This document shows, one piece after another, positions 9,178 to 17,848 of a stretch of 64,000 nucleotides of DNA. This stretch comes from Pseudomonas sp. ISL-84 (lineage in GTDB: Bacteria; Bacillota; Bacilli; Bacillales; Cytobacillaceae), in the NCBI GenBank assembly GCA_018613035.1, contig JAGGRA010000068.1, positions 59,143 to 123,142 on the forward strand, given 5' to 3'. Position 1 is the first letter of the stretch, and each line of letters begins with the position of its first letter. The position numbers and the translations under genes are program-made. The notes under the pieces are model-generated. The model saw only the letters and a list, made by a program, of their open reading frames with translations, did not search any database and was not told the DNA's origin.

Positions 9178-9387
9178 TTATTTATTGAAACTACTTTTCT
9201 TTTTTTGTGATTCGTCTTTGTCTTTGTGTGACACATCATCTGATACCAACTCACGTGTTGATTTTTTAAACTCTCTTAAAGTAGATCCAAATGCACGACC
9301 AATTTCAGGTAGCTTGGATGGGCCAAAAATAATTAATGCAATGACAAGAACAAGAATTAACCCAGGTATTCCTATATTCTGTAGCAT
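9178..9387 (-). CDS. tatA: Twin-arginine translocase subunit TatA
   Basis: 69 residues with the TatA/E layout: a single N-terminal membrane helix ([18 protein letters not shown]), the [14 protein letters not shown] hinge, an amphipathic helix ([14 protein letters not shown]) and a charged Lys/Ser tail. It forms the protein-conducting part of the Tat pathway, which exports folded proteins. A GGAGG ribosome site precedes the ATG. The Tat-signal PhoX-type gene at 10175 lies upstream in the same direction and is the obvious client. No tatC is seen here, so TatC must be supplied from elsewhere. Confidence 0.93.
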   Translation of the reverse strand: MLQNIGIPGLILVLVIALIIFGPSKLPEIGRAFGSTLREFKKSTRELVSDDVSHKDKDESQKKKSSFNK

Positions 9388-9767
9388 TTACATAGCCTCC
9401 ATTGTTAGATAGCCCTTTTTCGTTGTGGTATAAAATATTTATAGTCTGCCTGTTTACAACAAACTTGGCATTTTATCTCTCCAAGAAATCATCTGAGATA
9501 GATTGAATATGTGGAAGAAAAATCGTTTTTAAGACTTTATGAACATGTTGTTTACAAACTAAAACCACTTTATATGCACCTTCCATAGAAAGAAAAAATA
9601 GCCGAAGGTATAATGATAACTTCTTAATTACACCTGCGCTTTTTAATAGATTACTAGTTAAACATGCTGTAATAAGAAATCTATCCCTTTGTCCCTTGTC
9701 CCAACAAGAAAACATCTTGGGACAAGAAACCTGTCCCCCTAGTCCAGGATTATCTGAAATCTCCATC
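9388..9767. other. Intergenic with a GGGACAAG inverted repeat
   Basis: The 97-codon minus-strand frame here (9473-9766) has no ribosome site and low-complexity, unlikely protein; I do not call it. The DNA contains a perfect 10-base inverted repeat, CTTGTCCCAA (9695-9704) and TTGGGACAAG (9717-9726), flanked by further CCTGTCCC/GTCCC runs. It may be a short dispersed repeat. Confidence 0.4.
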
Positions 9768-10072
9768 TTACACTGCTACTAAGCAGGAACGTCCGAACTT
9801 ATAGTCTTGATATGGATTCCTTTTGTCTGGGTGCTGTACGTCTAAGAATAAAGTACGTTCATCTGGTGTTAACCAAGGTCCAGTAACTTGGTACTCTCTT
9901 GGATCCAATGCAAACTGGAATTGGTTTACCATAATGGGCCGAGTCTATTGGAATCATGAACAAACGAGAGTTATTAAATACGGCATAAACGTGAGATTCA
10001 GTCGCTTCAAAATTTCCCACAATGCAAAAATTCCCTTTAATATCAAAGTGTAGGTTACCTGGATATGTGTTC
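9768..10072 (-). pseudogene. Frameshifted C-terminal remnant of a second PhoX/DUF839-family protein
   Basis: On the - strand, one frame reads PGNLHFDIKGNF... FNNSRLFMIPIDSAHYGKP. After a one-base slip near 9928, the adjacent frame continues FQFALDPREYQVTGPW then LTPDERTLFLDVQHP and stops at 9768. The phrases TGPW-TPDE-TLFL-VQHP and the N-N-LFMIP block are the C-terminal signature of the DUF839 (PhoX) beta-propeller family. The N-terminal three quarters is missing. It lies just downstream of the intact PhoX-type gene but belongs to a different branch, so it is not a simple tandem duplicate. Confidence 0.75.
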
Positions 10073-10108
10073 CACTTTGATGTACACCTTCAATAAATAC
10101 CTGGAATG

Positions 10109-10154
10109 TAAAAAAAGATGTAAACCATACAAAGTGTTAGCTTACATCTTTTTT
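10109..10154 (-). terminator. Terminator of the PhoX-type gene
   Basis: Long AAAAAAGATGTAA / TTACATCTTTTTT hairpin just beyond the stop at 10175. Confidence 0.85.
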
Positions 10155-10174
10155 ATGGTATCCTGAAAAACAAT

Positions 10175-11608
10175 TTAAATCATTTTTACTCCGTGGCGCT
10201 CAAAAGCTGCTGCTTCTAGAACGGACATACCTTGCGCCTCGGCAGTCTTAGCCACTTTTTCCGAAACTTGCGGTGCAAGATTCGCAGGAGCAGCAAAGGA
10301 CATTTCCCTTGCGCGCGCAGAGTTTCTGCGTTGGAACGGGCCCCAAATGGCAAATGTTTTGCCTGGGCTTTGAATATTGACAAAAAGTGTGTTTCCATCT
10401 GGTGAGAAGGTTGGGCCTGCCAATTCAGAACCACTTAAACGGTTGGCTGCAAAAGGATAGACCTTGCCTTCTGGGGTAATTCCCATAATGCGGTCTTGGC
10501 CAGAACCATCTTCTGCAAACCAAAGGTCGCCCCAAGGAGTACAGCAGATATTATCCGGATATTCCATTTCTCTTGCATCATTTCCCTCATAGAAAAGCTC
10601 CAATGTATTAGTGTGAGGAACATAACGATAAACGCGTCCAAGTTTTTTGTCACCGGCAGAGGTGTCATCAAACCAGAAAACTCCCTCTTGGAAGAACGCT
10701 CCCTCAAGTCTAGAGAACTTAATGCAATTTTGTTCAGCAGCTTCCTCCCGGCAAAAATGAGGATTTACTTCCTTCCAAACAATTTTAAATGTTTGGCCTG
10801 TTTTAAATGTGCTTGCTGAAGGGTCTGCTACCGCTTCAATCGCAGCCGCATACAGCTTACCGCCTTTTTGTAACGCACCCGGCTTTTGGCTCAAGTCATT
10901 TGGGATAAAACGGTAAAAGTAGCTTGGGCTTGAATCTTCGGTTAAGTATACATATCCTGTCGCTGGGTCAATTGCACAGGCTTCGTGTGCAAAACGGCCC
11001 ATTTCCTTTATTGGAGTTTTGGACATATCGTTCTCTGGCTGTGTCGGATCCACTTCGAATACATATCCGTGTCCCTCGGAACGGTTTTCTTCACAAGTTA
11101 GCCAAGTGCCCCAAGGTGTCGCTCCACCGGCACAATTTCGGATTGTACCTGAAGAGGTAACATATTCTTTGATCACTTCACGATTTGCACCTACAACTAG
11201 AGCCGTTGTACCACCTTGAGCATTCGCATCATAAGGATTGCTTCCAAATGCTGGACCTGCAGATAATTCATGATTACGAACAAGAATGGTCGTATTGTTC
11301 GGTCCTTCAAAAGCTGCCATTCCATCAAAAGCACCAGGGATTTTGGTTCCGTCTGTCATCATGCCGCCTTCTCTAGAAATAACTTTATAATGAAAACCCT
11401 TTGGAAGATCAAGAATACCATTTGGATCCGGAACCAAATCATCATACCCGCCAAATCCGCTGGTTGGATTATCAGTAACATCCGCAAATGCTTTTGAACC
11501 GAGTGTTAATACTCCAGTCGATCCAAGAGTAAGGGCAAGTGTACTCATTCCTCCCGCTTTTAAGAAATCTCGTCTGTTCAATCCATTTTTATATTTTTGA
11601 TTAGTCAT
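10175..11608 (-). CDS. PhoX-family (DUF839) protein with a Tat signal
   Basis: 477 residues. The twin-arginine signal NRRDFLKAGGMSTLALTLGS (about residues 11-30) directs folded export through Tat. The mature part is a beta-propeller-like DUF839 domain; visible blocks include TWLTCEENRSEGHGYVFEVD, GRFAHEACAIDP and LFVNIQSPG. Related proteins include calcium/iron-dependent PhoX alkaline phosphatases, so a phosphatase acting outside the membrane is plausible, but many members have no tested activity. tatA lies downstream in the same direction, and a terminator follows the stop. The ribosome site is moderate (AAGGAC). The short AREMSFAAP segment near the C-terminus is typical of Gram-positive members. 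Confidence 0.85.
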   Translation of the reverse strand: MTNQKYKNGLNRRDFLKAGGMSTLALTLGSTGVLTLGSKAFADVTDNPTSGFGGYDDLVPDPNGILDLPKGFHYKVISREGGMMTDGTKIPGAFDGMAAFEGPNNTTILVRNHELSAGPAFGSNPYDANAQGGTTALVVGANREVIKEYVTSSGTIRNCAGGATPWGTWLTCEENRSEGHGYVFEVDPTQPENDMSKTPIKEMGRFAHEACAIDPATGYVYLTEDSSPSYFYRFIPNDLSQKPGALQKGGKLYAAAIEAVADPSASTFKTGQTFKIVWKEVNPHFCREEAAEQNCIKFSRLEGAFFQEGVFWFDDTSAGDKKLGRVYRYVPHTNTLELFYEGNDAREMEYPDNICCTPWGDLWFAEDGSGQDRIMGITPEGKVYPFAANRLSGSELAGPTFSPDGNTLFVNIQSPGKTFAIWGPFQRRNSARAREMSFAAPANLAPQVSEKVAKTAEAQGMSVLEAAAFERHGVKMI

Positions 11609-11945
11609 TGTCCTTATCTCCCCATCTATCTATTTTAAATCTAGTAATAGATTAAAGGGAAAATATTAAGGGGAAATCTGAGTTTTGTAAAAATCAGTTA
11701 AAAAATGTAAAGAAATCTTAGGCCACTTGGTTCCACCTTCTATTGGACTTGGGTTGCTTCGTTTCCTCTGAACCCGTTTGTGACTGCAATTAATTCAAAT
11801 TTTTACTTTATAGAAGAGTGTAACTGCCGTAGAAACATGATTGAGGTTGTTGGGACGTAGATCTCGTATAACAAACCGAAGCTGTGATACTACATGGAGG
11901 ATTAGGAGTTACTGGAAAATCAATAAAATTAGGAGGAGATTTAGA
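11609..11945. other. Intergenic, probably IS-derived at the right end
   Basis: About 340 bases with no gene. The last 60 bases lead into the IS110-type remnant (GGAGGAG ribosome site at about 11931). Confidence 0.4.
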
Positions 11946-12296
11946 ATGAATCTAGTAGGTCTGGATTCATTCTAAAGGAGAAAGTCAGGTGCAAGCATTT
12001 CTTGGTAAAGGTAAACCGTATGGAAAGAGCTTTAAAGTAGAACATACCCTTATGAGCTTAGTTCACTTGTAGCGTTTCTTGAGGAGGCGAAACGAGAGTC
12101 TGGAAAAAACCTTCAGTTGTATTAGAAGCTACTGTGCATTATCAAACTCCAGTCGTTCAATACTTAGAACAACCGGTTTCTACTTTGGAATCTACAAAAT
12201 ACGGCAAAGATTTTACTTAATTGCAATTTTCACTGACACTTATTACAGTAGAAAGCGTCCTGTTATACAGCAACGCCTTTTTCGATATTTAGGTTA
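11946..12296 (+). pseudogene. IS110-family transposase remnant (N-terminal part)
   Basis: The plus-strand frames join to read MNLVGLDSF, KGESQVQAFLGKGKPYGKSF and FLEEAKRESGKN, then, after a frameshift, VVLEAT-HYQTPVVQYLEQ. The FLEEAKRESGK and V-LEATGHYH/QTPVVQYLE blocks are the N-terminal catalytic-domain signature of IS110/IS1111 DEDD transposases. Stops and frameshifts break it repeatedly, and the C-terminal domain is absent. The element is dead; it marks past mobile DNA next to the decayed copper genes. Confidence 0.8.
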
Positions 12297-12300
12297 GATG

Positions 12301-12636
12301 TTATATTTCACTTTCATGGTTCTTAAATATTTTTCCATTATGGTAGTAAAGTTCTGAGCCTAAATTGACATTTCTCTCTTCATTTAATTGACGAATAAGT
12401 TCTTCACTTTTTGTTTTATTCATTTCTTTATACCAAGTTCCTAGCGGATATAGCACAACGATCGGACCATGCTTGCATTGGCCGTTACATAATGTTTTTG
12501 TTGTGTGAATCTCCTTTTGCAGCGCTAAGTTTTTTAATTCACCCCTAATGGTCTCTGTTACTTCTTCTGCCCCATTTTTCGTGCATGCTTTCCCGGTGCA
12601 AATTAATAGATGTTTGCTTATTCCATCTAAGTTCAT
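12301..12636 (-). CDS. (2Fe-2S) ferredoxin-fold protein, thioredoxin-like type
   Basis: 111 residues resembling the thioredoxin-fold [2Fe-2S] ferredoxins: LICTGKACTKNGAEEV near the N-terminus supplies two Cys and TLCNGQCKHGPIVVLYP at about residues 48-64 supplies two more, the usual four-cysteine cluster set. WYKEM follows, also typical (the G-WY-V/M step). Such small proteins carry electrons and occur beside cobalamin, nitrate or metal genes. The ribosome site AAAGGGGA is good. Its neighbours are copper genes, mostly broken, so this one appears to be an intact survivor in a decaying block. Confidence 0.8.
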   Translation of the reverse strand: MNLDGISKHLLICTGKACTKNGAEEVTETIRGELKNLALQKEIHTTKTLCNGQCKHGPIVVLYPLGTWYKEMNKTKSEELIRQLNEERNVNLGSELYYHNGKIFKNHESEI

Positions 12637-12661
12637 AAGAATTCCCCTTTGTTCTTCCTTT

Positions 12662-13003
12662 TTATTTGACCTCTATTACAAATGGATAGCTGCCTACTTT
12701 ATCATCAAATTTATATTCTCCCCATATTTTGTTGATTCTAGGTTATAAAACTTTGTTTCAAATAGTGTCTTTTCTTCTGAATAGGGTCCACATGAACAAA
12801 TTTCTCACCCTTATATCATCCCAAAATAACAACATGGCATAAAGCCCCAGATATGGATCTAGAATATTCCCCTTAGTATCAACGTTTAATGTTTGTTTGT
12901 TCCTAGTTCTGTCGTTGTTAATTCAACTGTCTTTTCGTTGTCTTAATTAAGTTTATATCAGTTTTAGTGGATAATCCTCATGTTCTTCATGCTCTTTACC
13001 CAT
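12662..13003 (-). pseudogene. Decayed copper-associated secreted-protein gene
   Basis: On the - strand, frames join to read MGKEHEEHEDYPLK near the start, CHVVILG... EKFVHVDPIQKK in the middle and INKIWGEYKFDD ... YPFVIEVK then stop at the end. The HVVIL - FVHVDP - KIWGEYKFD - YPFVIEV pattern looks like the C-terminal domain of proteins found beside copper genes in Bacillaceae. Several stops and frame slips make it non-functional. It sits between the ferredoxin-like gene and the copZ-like gene. Confidence 0.5.
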
Positions 13004-13087
13004 CTGCAGATCATTGTTACTATACCTTAGTATTGTATAATTGACTGAAAAAGAAATCGTGCCTATTTGTACGTTCTTTACTTGAGT

Positions 13088-13285
13088 TTATTGCACATCA
13101 TAACCTTGATCGTCAATTGGTTCTTTGATCTTATCAAGGGTAACTTCATTTGGGTTAAATTCAACACTTCCAGTTCCTGAATCCAAGTTTACTTTCATAT
13201 TGGAAACTCCGGTTAATTCCCCTACACTGCCCTCAATTGAATTAATACAAAACCCACATGACATCCCTTTTACGTTTAAAGTCAT
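13088..13285 (-). CDS. copZ: CopZ-like heavy-metal-associated (HMA) domain protein
   Basis: 65 residues, one HMA domain with the metal-binding GMSCGFC motif near the N-terminus, a ferredoxin-like beta-alpha-beta-beta-alpha-beta pattern and the DQGYDV ending. It would bind Cu(I) and pass it to a P-type ATPase. It closely parallels the intact copy at 52025, but here the adjoining csoR is a pseudogene and there is no copA. Phe replaces His in CxxC (GFC instead of GHC). It is still open, but its regulation and its partner seem lost. Confidence 0.85.
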   Translation of the reverse strand: MTLNVKGMSCGFCINSIEGSVGELTGVSNMKVNLDSGTGSVEFNPNEVTLDKIKEPIDDQGYDVQ

Positions 13286-13289
13286 TTTT

Positions 13290-13651
13290 TCCTTATCGTA
13301 ATCTTCTTTAATTTTTTAATTAGTTTTTGAATTGTCACCATTACTTCATCTAAAATCTCCGTATGCCCTTGAATTTTTCTAGACCACAAGCCTTCATATG
13401 CCCTTCAAGTAAAATACTAGCAACACTTTTTAAAGCAGATTGAGTAGCAGATATTTGAGTAATGACATCATCACCATACCTATCTTTTTCAATTAATCCT
13501 TTTATTCCTGGAATTTGGCATTCAATTCGATTTCATCTTGTTGTTAAGATATTCTTCACTATATCTGAGTGGTGGCTTCTTCTTTACCGTCTGATGAGCA
13601 GCATTGATCGATTTCAACCATTTCATCAAGACTTCCTGAATTCATCGACAT
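13290..13651 (-). pseudogene. csoR pseudogene
   Basis: An AAGGAGGTGAG ribosome site and ATG at 13651 open a frame (DEMVEIDQCCSSDGKEE...) that hits a stop, then in shifted frames continues IPGIKGLIEKDRYGDDVITQ and ISATQSALKSVASILLEGHM. That is nearly the same order as the intact CsoR at 52246, so this is a decayed copper-sensing repressor. Besides frameshifts, the first copper-ligand Cys (YCDD in the intact copy) is Gly here (YGDD). It lies just upstream of the copZ-like gene, as in a normal csoR-copZ-copA operon. Confidence 0.85.
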
Positions 13652-13675
13652 TGCCTCACCTCCTTAACCACATAA

Positions 13676-13696
13676 TACTATACCCCTCTATCGTAT
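13676..13696. promoter_or_regulatory. CsoR-type operator before the csoR pseudogene
   Basis: On the - strand: ATACGATAGAGGGGTATAGTA, given here as key features only: a G4 run flanked by TA-rich half-sites. It matches the site at 59830-59850 at 18 of 21 positions and resembles the G-rich CsoR operator type before the intact csoR (52621). Confidence 0.6.
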
Positions 13697-13807
13697 GTTA
13701 ATTATTTTTAAATATTTTTTAAATATTTTTAAAATAGGTGTTTGACATAGAATTTTATTCACTTAAAAATTAAGTTGGTCTGCTAAATAATCAATACATT
13801 TACATAT

Positions 13808-13839
13808 AAAAAAGGACTTCTATGAAAACAAAAGTCCTT
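13808..13839 (-). terminator. Terminator of the CopC/CopD gene
   Basis: AAGGACTT / AAGTCCTT stem; a T run follows on the - strand. It lies about 20 bases after the stop. Confidence 0.8.
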
Positions 13840-13859
13840 AAATGGTATCCTAAAAAGAA

Positions 13860-15758
13860 TTATTCGTTAAGTCTCATTTCCCCTGGCACTACAATTTTAA
13901 ATGGTAATTCCAGTATTTCATCACTTTTCAAAGTTGCCTTCACATTCATGGACATAGTCCCAGCAGCATGCAGTAAATTCCCAGTTAGCTTAAATTCTCC
14001 CCCACCTACGTAAAAAGCACTATAAGTCACGTTATAATCTGGAGGCATGCTCAAAGTCACTTCTACTTGTTTAATATCCTCTTTATCAAACTGTAAAGAA
14101 AGTTCATTTAATCCTGGGTAGAAAGGAGCGATATCTACATTTAATCCAAGATACTTCTTTTCTATTGAGGATGGATAAACCCCCTGTTCCGCTGCACTGG
14201 GTGTAGAAACAACCAAAAAGGATGCAAACAACAAAATCAGCACAGCATAAATTATTTCCACTTTCGCCCGCGTGATTACAACATTAACGGTTTTTGTTGT
14301 TATGTGTTTAACTGAATTCCACTGAAAAACTCCAATAAGTAACACAATAAACGTTAATACAATTTTTAATAAAATCGATTTTCCCCATTCACTTTTCCAG
14401 AAACTCTCGACCGTGAAAGAGGGGACGTATTGAGTAACCATTATAAAACCAGTGGCAATAATGGCAATCAGACTAATCAATGCCCATTTTGAAAACACCG
14501 GAAGAACATCTTTAAGCCATTCTTTTATTCTTTCTTTTTTAGGAAGAACAATGAGCGTAAACAACCCACCGCTCCAAATTGAAGCAGCTATTAAATGAAT
14601 GGCGTTAACTGCCATTGTTATATAGCCACCATACCTGGGATATGGTGCGTGACCGATAACAAATACTGACAATATGAGTGCTGCAAAATAAACAAGAAGT
14701 TTTATTTTATGAAAGTAAAACCCTATAATAAGCAAAATGATCTGCAATATGGGTATCCACATAAATTTGATTGAAAGAAGTTGCTCGAAAGAGAGTGAGT
14801 GTAATTCTTGCATCTGAACGGTGAATATGAAAGTCCAACCTACAAGGACGAATGTGAGAAGAAGGAGTGCTACTTTATTCCATCTACTAGTACTTGTTTT
14901 TTTCAATACGACGGTATGAAAAAAAGTTCCCCCGAACAGCGTTGTAATCCCGATAAAAAATAACCAATACCCCACTTGCTTTAAGCCTAAATTATGATAT
15001 CCAAAGGAGATGGTCGGTCCTCCCATATTCTTCTGGGTAATCGGAGTAAAATGATTTACTGCAAAATAAAAGACATCCAATCGGTCAGGCTGTGCTTGGC
15101 CTTTTGAATCCACTTGACGGGCATGCCACGTCACCTGGTAAGTTCCAGATGACAGTTCCTCTTCCAGTTCCACAATGATATGAGATGGATTATTTGGGTC
15201 AGCGTAGGGTTTTTTTAACCGAACAGACTGTTGAAGATCATCAAATAGTCCAATCGCCGTGATATCAGCAGGCTGGTTAAACCATAAATCAATCCTTTGA
15301 GGAAAAGTATCCAAAATTTCTCCATCAGCTGGTGAGAAATCAATAATTTCTAAGGCTTTCTCCGACGGGACTGTCTCTTGATGGCTGACAGTAAATCGTA
15401 CCTCTTCATTTATAACAAACCCATCCAAAGCAATGACTTTGATTTTTGCCAAATAGTTACCATTGGGCAACCGATCTTTAAATGTTGTCAGGATATGGGT
15501 TTTGTCCTCCGGGTCAACTGAAACTGCCCCCATCTCCTGAATCTTCCCGGTTGCATTTAAAATTTGGATGGAATCTGAATAGGTTACAACCGGATCTTGA
15601 AACCAAACCTCAAAGGCTGCGGGGCTTTGTATTATCTTCTCCCCTTCTTTAGGATACGTTCTTTCCAATTTAGAATGGGCAAATGTTTGATTACCCTGAA
15701 TCATAAATTGCAGAGCAACCACAACAAACAAAATGAAAATCTTATAACGATGCAGCAA
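13860..15758 (-). CDS. CopC/CopD fusion copper protein (YcnJ-like)
   Basis: 632 residues. A signal peptide (about 1-27) ends in TFAHS, which places a His at or near the mature N-terminus, as in the copper site of CopC. Two Ig-like CopC-type domains follow (about 28-125 and 138-235: HSKLERTYPKEGE; FSPADGEILDTFPQR). Eight or so membrane helices from about residue 255 form a CopD domain, and a soluble outer domain (about 540-632) closes it. The layout matches the copper-import protein YcnJ of Bacillus. Outside the cell the first domain would bind copper and the membrane part would move it inward. No ycnI/ycnK neighbours are seen; the upstream gap shows no clear operator. Confidence 0.88.
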   Translation of the reverse strand: MLHRYKIFILFVVVALQFMIQGNQTFAHSKLERTYPKEGEKIIQSPAAFEVWFQDPVVTYSDSIQILNATGKIQEMGAVSVDPEDKTHILTTFKDRLPNGNYLAKIKVIALDGFVINEEVRFTVSHQETVPSEKALEIIDFSPADGEILDTFPQRIDLWFNQPADITAIGLFDDLQQSVRLKKPYADPNNPSHIIVELEEELSSGTYQVTWHARQVDSKGQAQPDRLDVFYFAVNHFTPITQKNMGGPTISFGYHNLGLKQVGYWLFFIGITTLFGGTFFHTVVLKKTSTSRWNKVALLLLTFVLVGWTFIFTVQMQELHSLSFEQLLSIKFMWIPILQIILLIIGFYFHKIKLLVYFAALILSVFVIGHAPYPRYGGYITMAVNAIHLIAASIWSGGLFTLIVLPKKERIKEWLKDVLPVFSKWALISLIAIIATGFIMVTQYVPSFTVESFWKSEWGKSILLKIVLTFIVLLIGVFQWNSVKHITTKTVNVVITRAKVEIIYAVLILLFASFLVVSTPSAAEQGVYPSSIEKKYLGLNVDIAPFYPGLNELSLQFDKEDIKQVEVTLSMPPDYNVTYSAFYVGGGEFKLTGNLLHAAGTMSMNVKATLKSDEILELPFKIVVPGEMRLNE

Positions 15759-16087
15759 TCGTAAAGCCTCCCAGATATAAACTTTTTAAGATGATGAATA
15801 GTTCAGACTATCAAGACAAAATTCTAATCCAACATTAAAAATTTGTCCAACCCGCTAGCGAATTCATTATTTCTTCAAAATGATGTAAGCGTGTGGGTAA
15901 CTTATGGATTCAATAATGAGACATAATAATTAAAGGGACCACGTAGGGCTGTTTTTGTTTTGTTGTTGTAAACTTTTAATATGATCAATTTAGATTTATA
16001 ACATGAAGTTTAAAGAAAATTTATTTGTTACTAACGTGAAGTGAAAATTAAAGCTTCTGGATCCTCTTCCACTCGCTTATCTGTTTT
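15759..16087. other. Intergenic, nothing recognised
   Basis: About 330 bases, AT-rich, no supported gene or hairpin. It should contain the promoter of the CopC/CopD gene. Confidence 0.4.
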
Positions 16088-16375
16088 CTAATTTCTATTT
16101 TGCACTTTAAGCAGCTGAATAATTTTGTTCTTATTCACCTCAAAACCAATAAAAATTTTAGGACGTTTAATAAAACTAGGAAGTGTTGTATCTCTGATAA
16201 CAAAAGCAGACACAATTCGTGAACCCGTTCTTTTTTTCATTTCTTCCTCTTTATCAGGGTCCCGGGTTAAATCATATTCAATGTATTTAATACCGTGCTG
16301 CGAAAGAAACTCCTTCGCTTCTTTACAATCCAGTCAAGTTGGTCTTGAATATAATTCTATTTGAACTCTTTGCAT
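16088..16375 (-). pseudogene. Glutaredoxin-family frame with an in-frame UGA at the first CxxC position
   Basis: With AAAGGAGAG before ATG 16375, the frame reads MQRVQIELYSRPT, then TGA (16334-16336), then LDCKEAKEFLSQHGIKYIE and on for a further 81 codons without a stop, ending TAG at 16088. Relatives read SRPTCSDC, so UGA replaces the first catalytic Cys. The 15 bases after UGA are followed by a 7-base-pair hairpin (16300-16318, GCGAAGG / CTTTCGC, loop AGUUU), within the bacterial SECIS spacing. This could encode a selenocysteine glutaredoxin. Against it: the usually invariant cis-Pro (RIVP) is Ser here, the surroundings are full of pseudogenes, and one base change from Cys to TGA would give the same picture. 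Confidence 0.7.
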
Positions 16376-16852
16376 GTTTATCTCTCCTTTGAATATTCGA
16401 CTTATCTATAGATATTTTATCCTTGAAGATTCATTTTAAATTAATATGCCGGATTGAAGTATATGGAATTTAGCTCTGCTTCCATAAGTTTATCACCTGG
16501 TCCAGATTCTCCAATTAACTGTATGAAGAAAATATCCTGTTCGATTTCTTTGTTTTATCTTTTAGAATTAAATTTAAGAAAACTTTTGCATTTTTATGAA
16601 AATGAACTTAACATATCGGTGTGAGAACAACAAAATCAACTTGTGGAACTGGGAAGGGAATAACGAAAGATTGTACCCACAACCCAGATATCAGAATATT
16701 TAAGAAGAGAGTTTCAACAAAAAAGAGAAGAAAAGAAGCTTAATAGGGACGCAACAGAACACCAACTATATAAAAACGCTGTTAAAAATTGTTATTTAGG
16801 TGAATGAAGCCTTTTCCTAACGAATATCCATGTTACAAAGGGAGGGGATTAA
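16376..16852. other. Intergenic with a possible broken gene
   Basis: A 35-codon plus-strand frame (16596-16703) and, one frame off, an open run to 16806 ending EFQQKREEKKLNRDATEHQLYKN-type residues may be two halves of a frameshifted gene, but there is no good ribosome site and no family is recognised. Confidence 0.3.
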
Positions 16853-17233
16853 ATGCCTAAAATAGCTGATAGAGTATATGATTGTTTAAAAACCTTAAAG
16901 GATAAGGAAGTATTCCTTGAATTGAAGACAGAAAGCTCCAGGTTATACTGCAATTCCAAAAAGCTGAAGCTAAATAAATCAGGGAATTCCATAATCCTTA
17001 TTTGCTATAAAGATGTCAGCTTAGAAATTAACTTGGATGTGGTAAAACATTATGCCTTTATGTTTAATAAAGAAGACAATTGCGAAAGAACCTCTATTGA
17101 ATTTGAAAATAGTGGATCATTAGACATCTTTTTAAATATTGAGGATTACTTTAAGTACAACGAACAATCCAATGATCCTTTATTTGCCGAGTTAAGTGAA
17201 GAAGACGACTGTATAGTGTTTGGGGAAAAGTAA
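16853..17233 (+). CDS. Hypothetical protein
   Basis: 126 residues with an excellent ribosome site (AAGGGAGGGG) before the ATG. It begins with a basic helix (KIADRVYDCLKTLKDKEVFLELK), continues with beta-like segments and ends with a strongly acidic tail (ELSEEDDCIVFGE). There is no signal peptide or membrane segment and no family is recognised. It stands alone on the + strand and is followed by a bidirectional terminator at 17400. Confidence 0.55.
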   Translation: MPKIADRVYDCLKTLKDKEVFLELKTESSRLYCNSKKLKLNKSGNSIILICYKDVSLEINLDVVKHYAFMFNKEDNCERTSIEFENSGSLDIFLNIEDYFKYNEQSNDPLFAELSEEDDCIVFGEK

Positions 17234-17399
17234 AAGCTTGATTGATGAGAATAAATGTTCTGTAATTAAATTGTTCAGATATATTTTATATTTATCTTTT
17301 TTTAATTGCGAAATGTAGCAAAAACTAACAACACCTAAATGCAGAATCACCAAAGAAATGCAGTAATTGGACAATAATAACGAATAAATAAAAAAAAAT

Positions 17400-17443
17400 C
17401 ATAGTTGTCCCCTCCAAGTCTAGGAGAGGACTATGCTATTTTT
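17400..17443. terminator. Bidirectional terminator
   Basis: CATAGT...TCCCCTCC / GGAGAGGA...CTATG stem with A run on the left and T run on the right; serves the gene at 16853 on the + strand. Confidence 0.75.
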
Positions 17444-17676
17444 CAGCTAAACATAACACCTAAAATTTACTCAAATAAAAGCCTTTCTTTTTTGTGTTCC
17501 TAACTCAGGGCTAGAGCTGCCATCTTATTCTTTTATTAAAATTGTTCATCTTCTGGTCTCTTTTTGTTAATAACATCCAAAAAATAATCCACTTGACTAT
17601 GTCATGGGGATTTAATAACAACTAATTTACTCAGTAATATTTGGTAAAATCAATTTTATCATTCTGTTGAATTCGT
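17444..17676. other. Intergenic, nothing recognised
   Basis: About 230 bases of AT-rich DNA between the terminator and the remnant beside hepT. Confidence 0.3.
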
Positions 17677-17844
17677 TTAGATGTGTACGGCAGTTAAAGC
17701 AGACGAAATTTCATTCGATGCCTGTTTAATTGCTTCCTGTGCAAGTGGATGATCGAAGCTTGCTTTTTCAATTGCTTTTATTAGCAATTCTTGAGTGACA
17801 TTAGTTTTTGCTTGATTTAGTTCATTTACATTAATTTGAGGCTA
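17677..17844 (-). pseudogene. Small coding remnant next to hepT
   Basis: An open minus-strand stretch of about 55 codons (VNELNQAKTNVTQELLIKAI ... SASNEISSAL-like, ending at TAA 17677) has convincing amphipathic-helix content but no ATG, GTG or TTG start behind a ribosome site, and a TAG lies immediately upstream. It appears to be the tail of a lost gene. No family is recognised. Confidence 0.35.
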
Positions 17845-17848
17845 TAAA

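Noticed and set aside
9473..9766. 97-codon minus-strand frame
   Set aside because: No ribosome site, low-complexity translation, and the DNA is made up of GTCCC-type inverted repeats.
9823..10053. 76-codon plus-strand frame
   Set aside because: It is antisense to the PhoX-family remnant, whose conserved blocks lie on the - strand.
16125..16364. 79-codon plus-strand frame
   Set aside because: Antisense to the glutaredoxin-like frame, which has the family motif and ribosome site.
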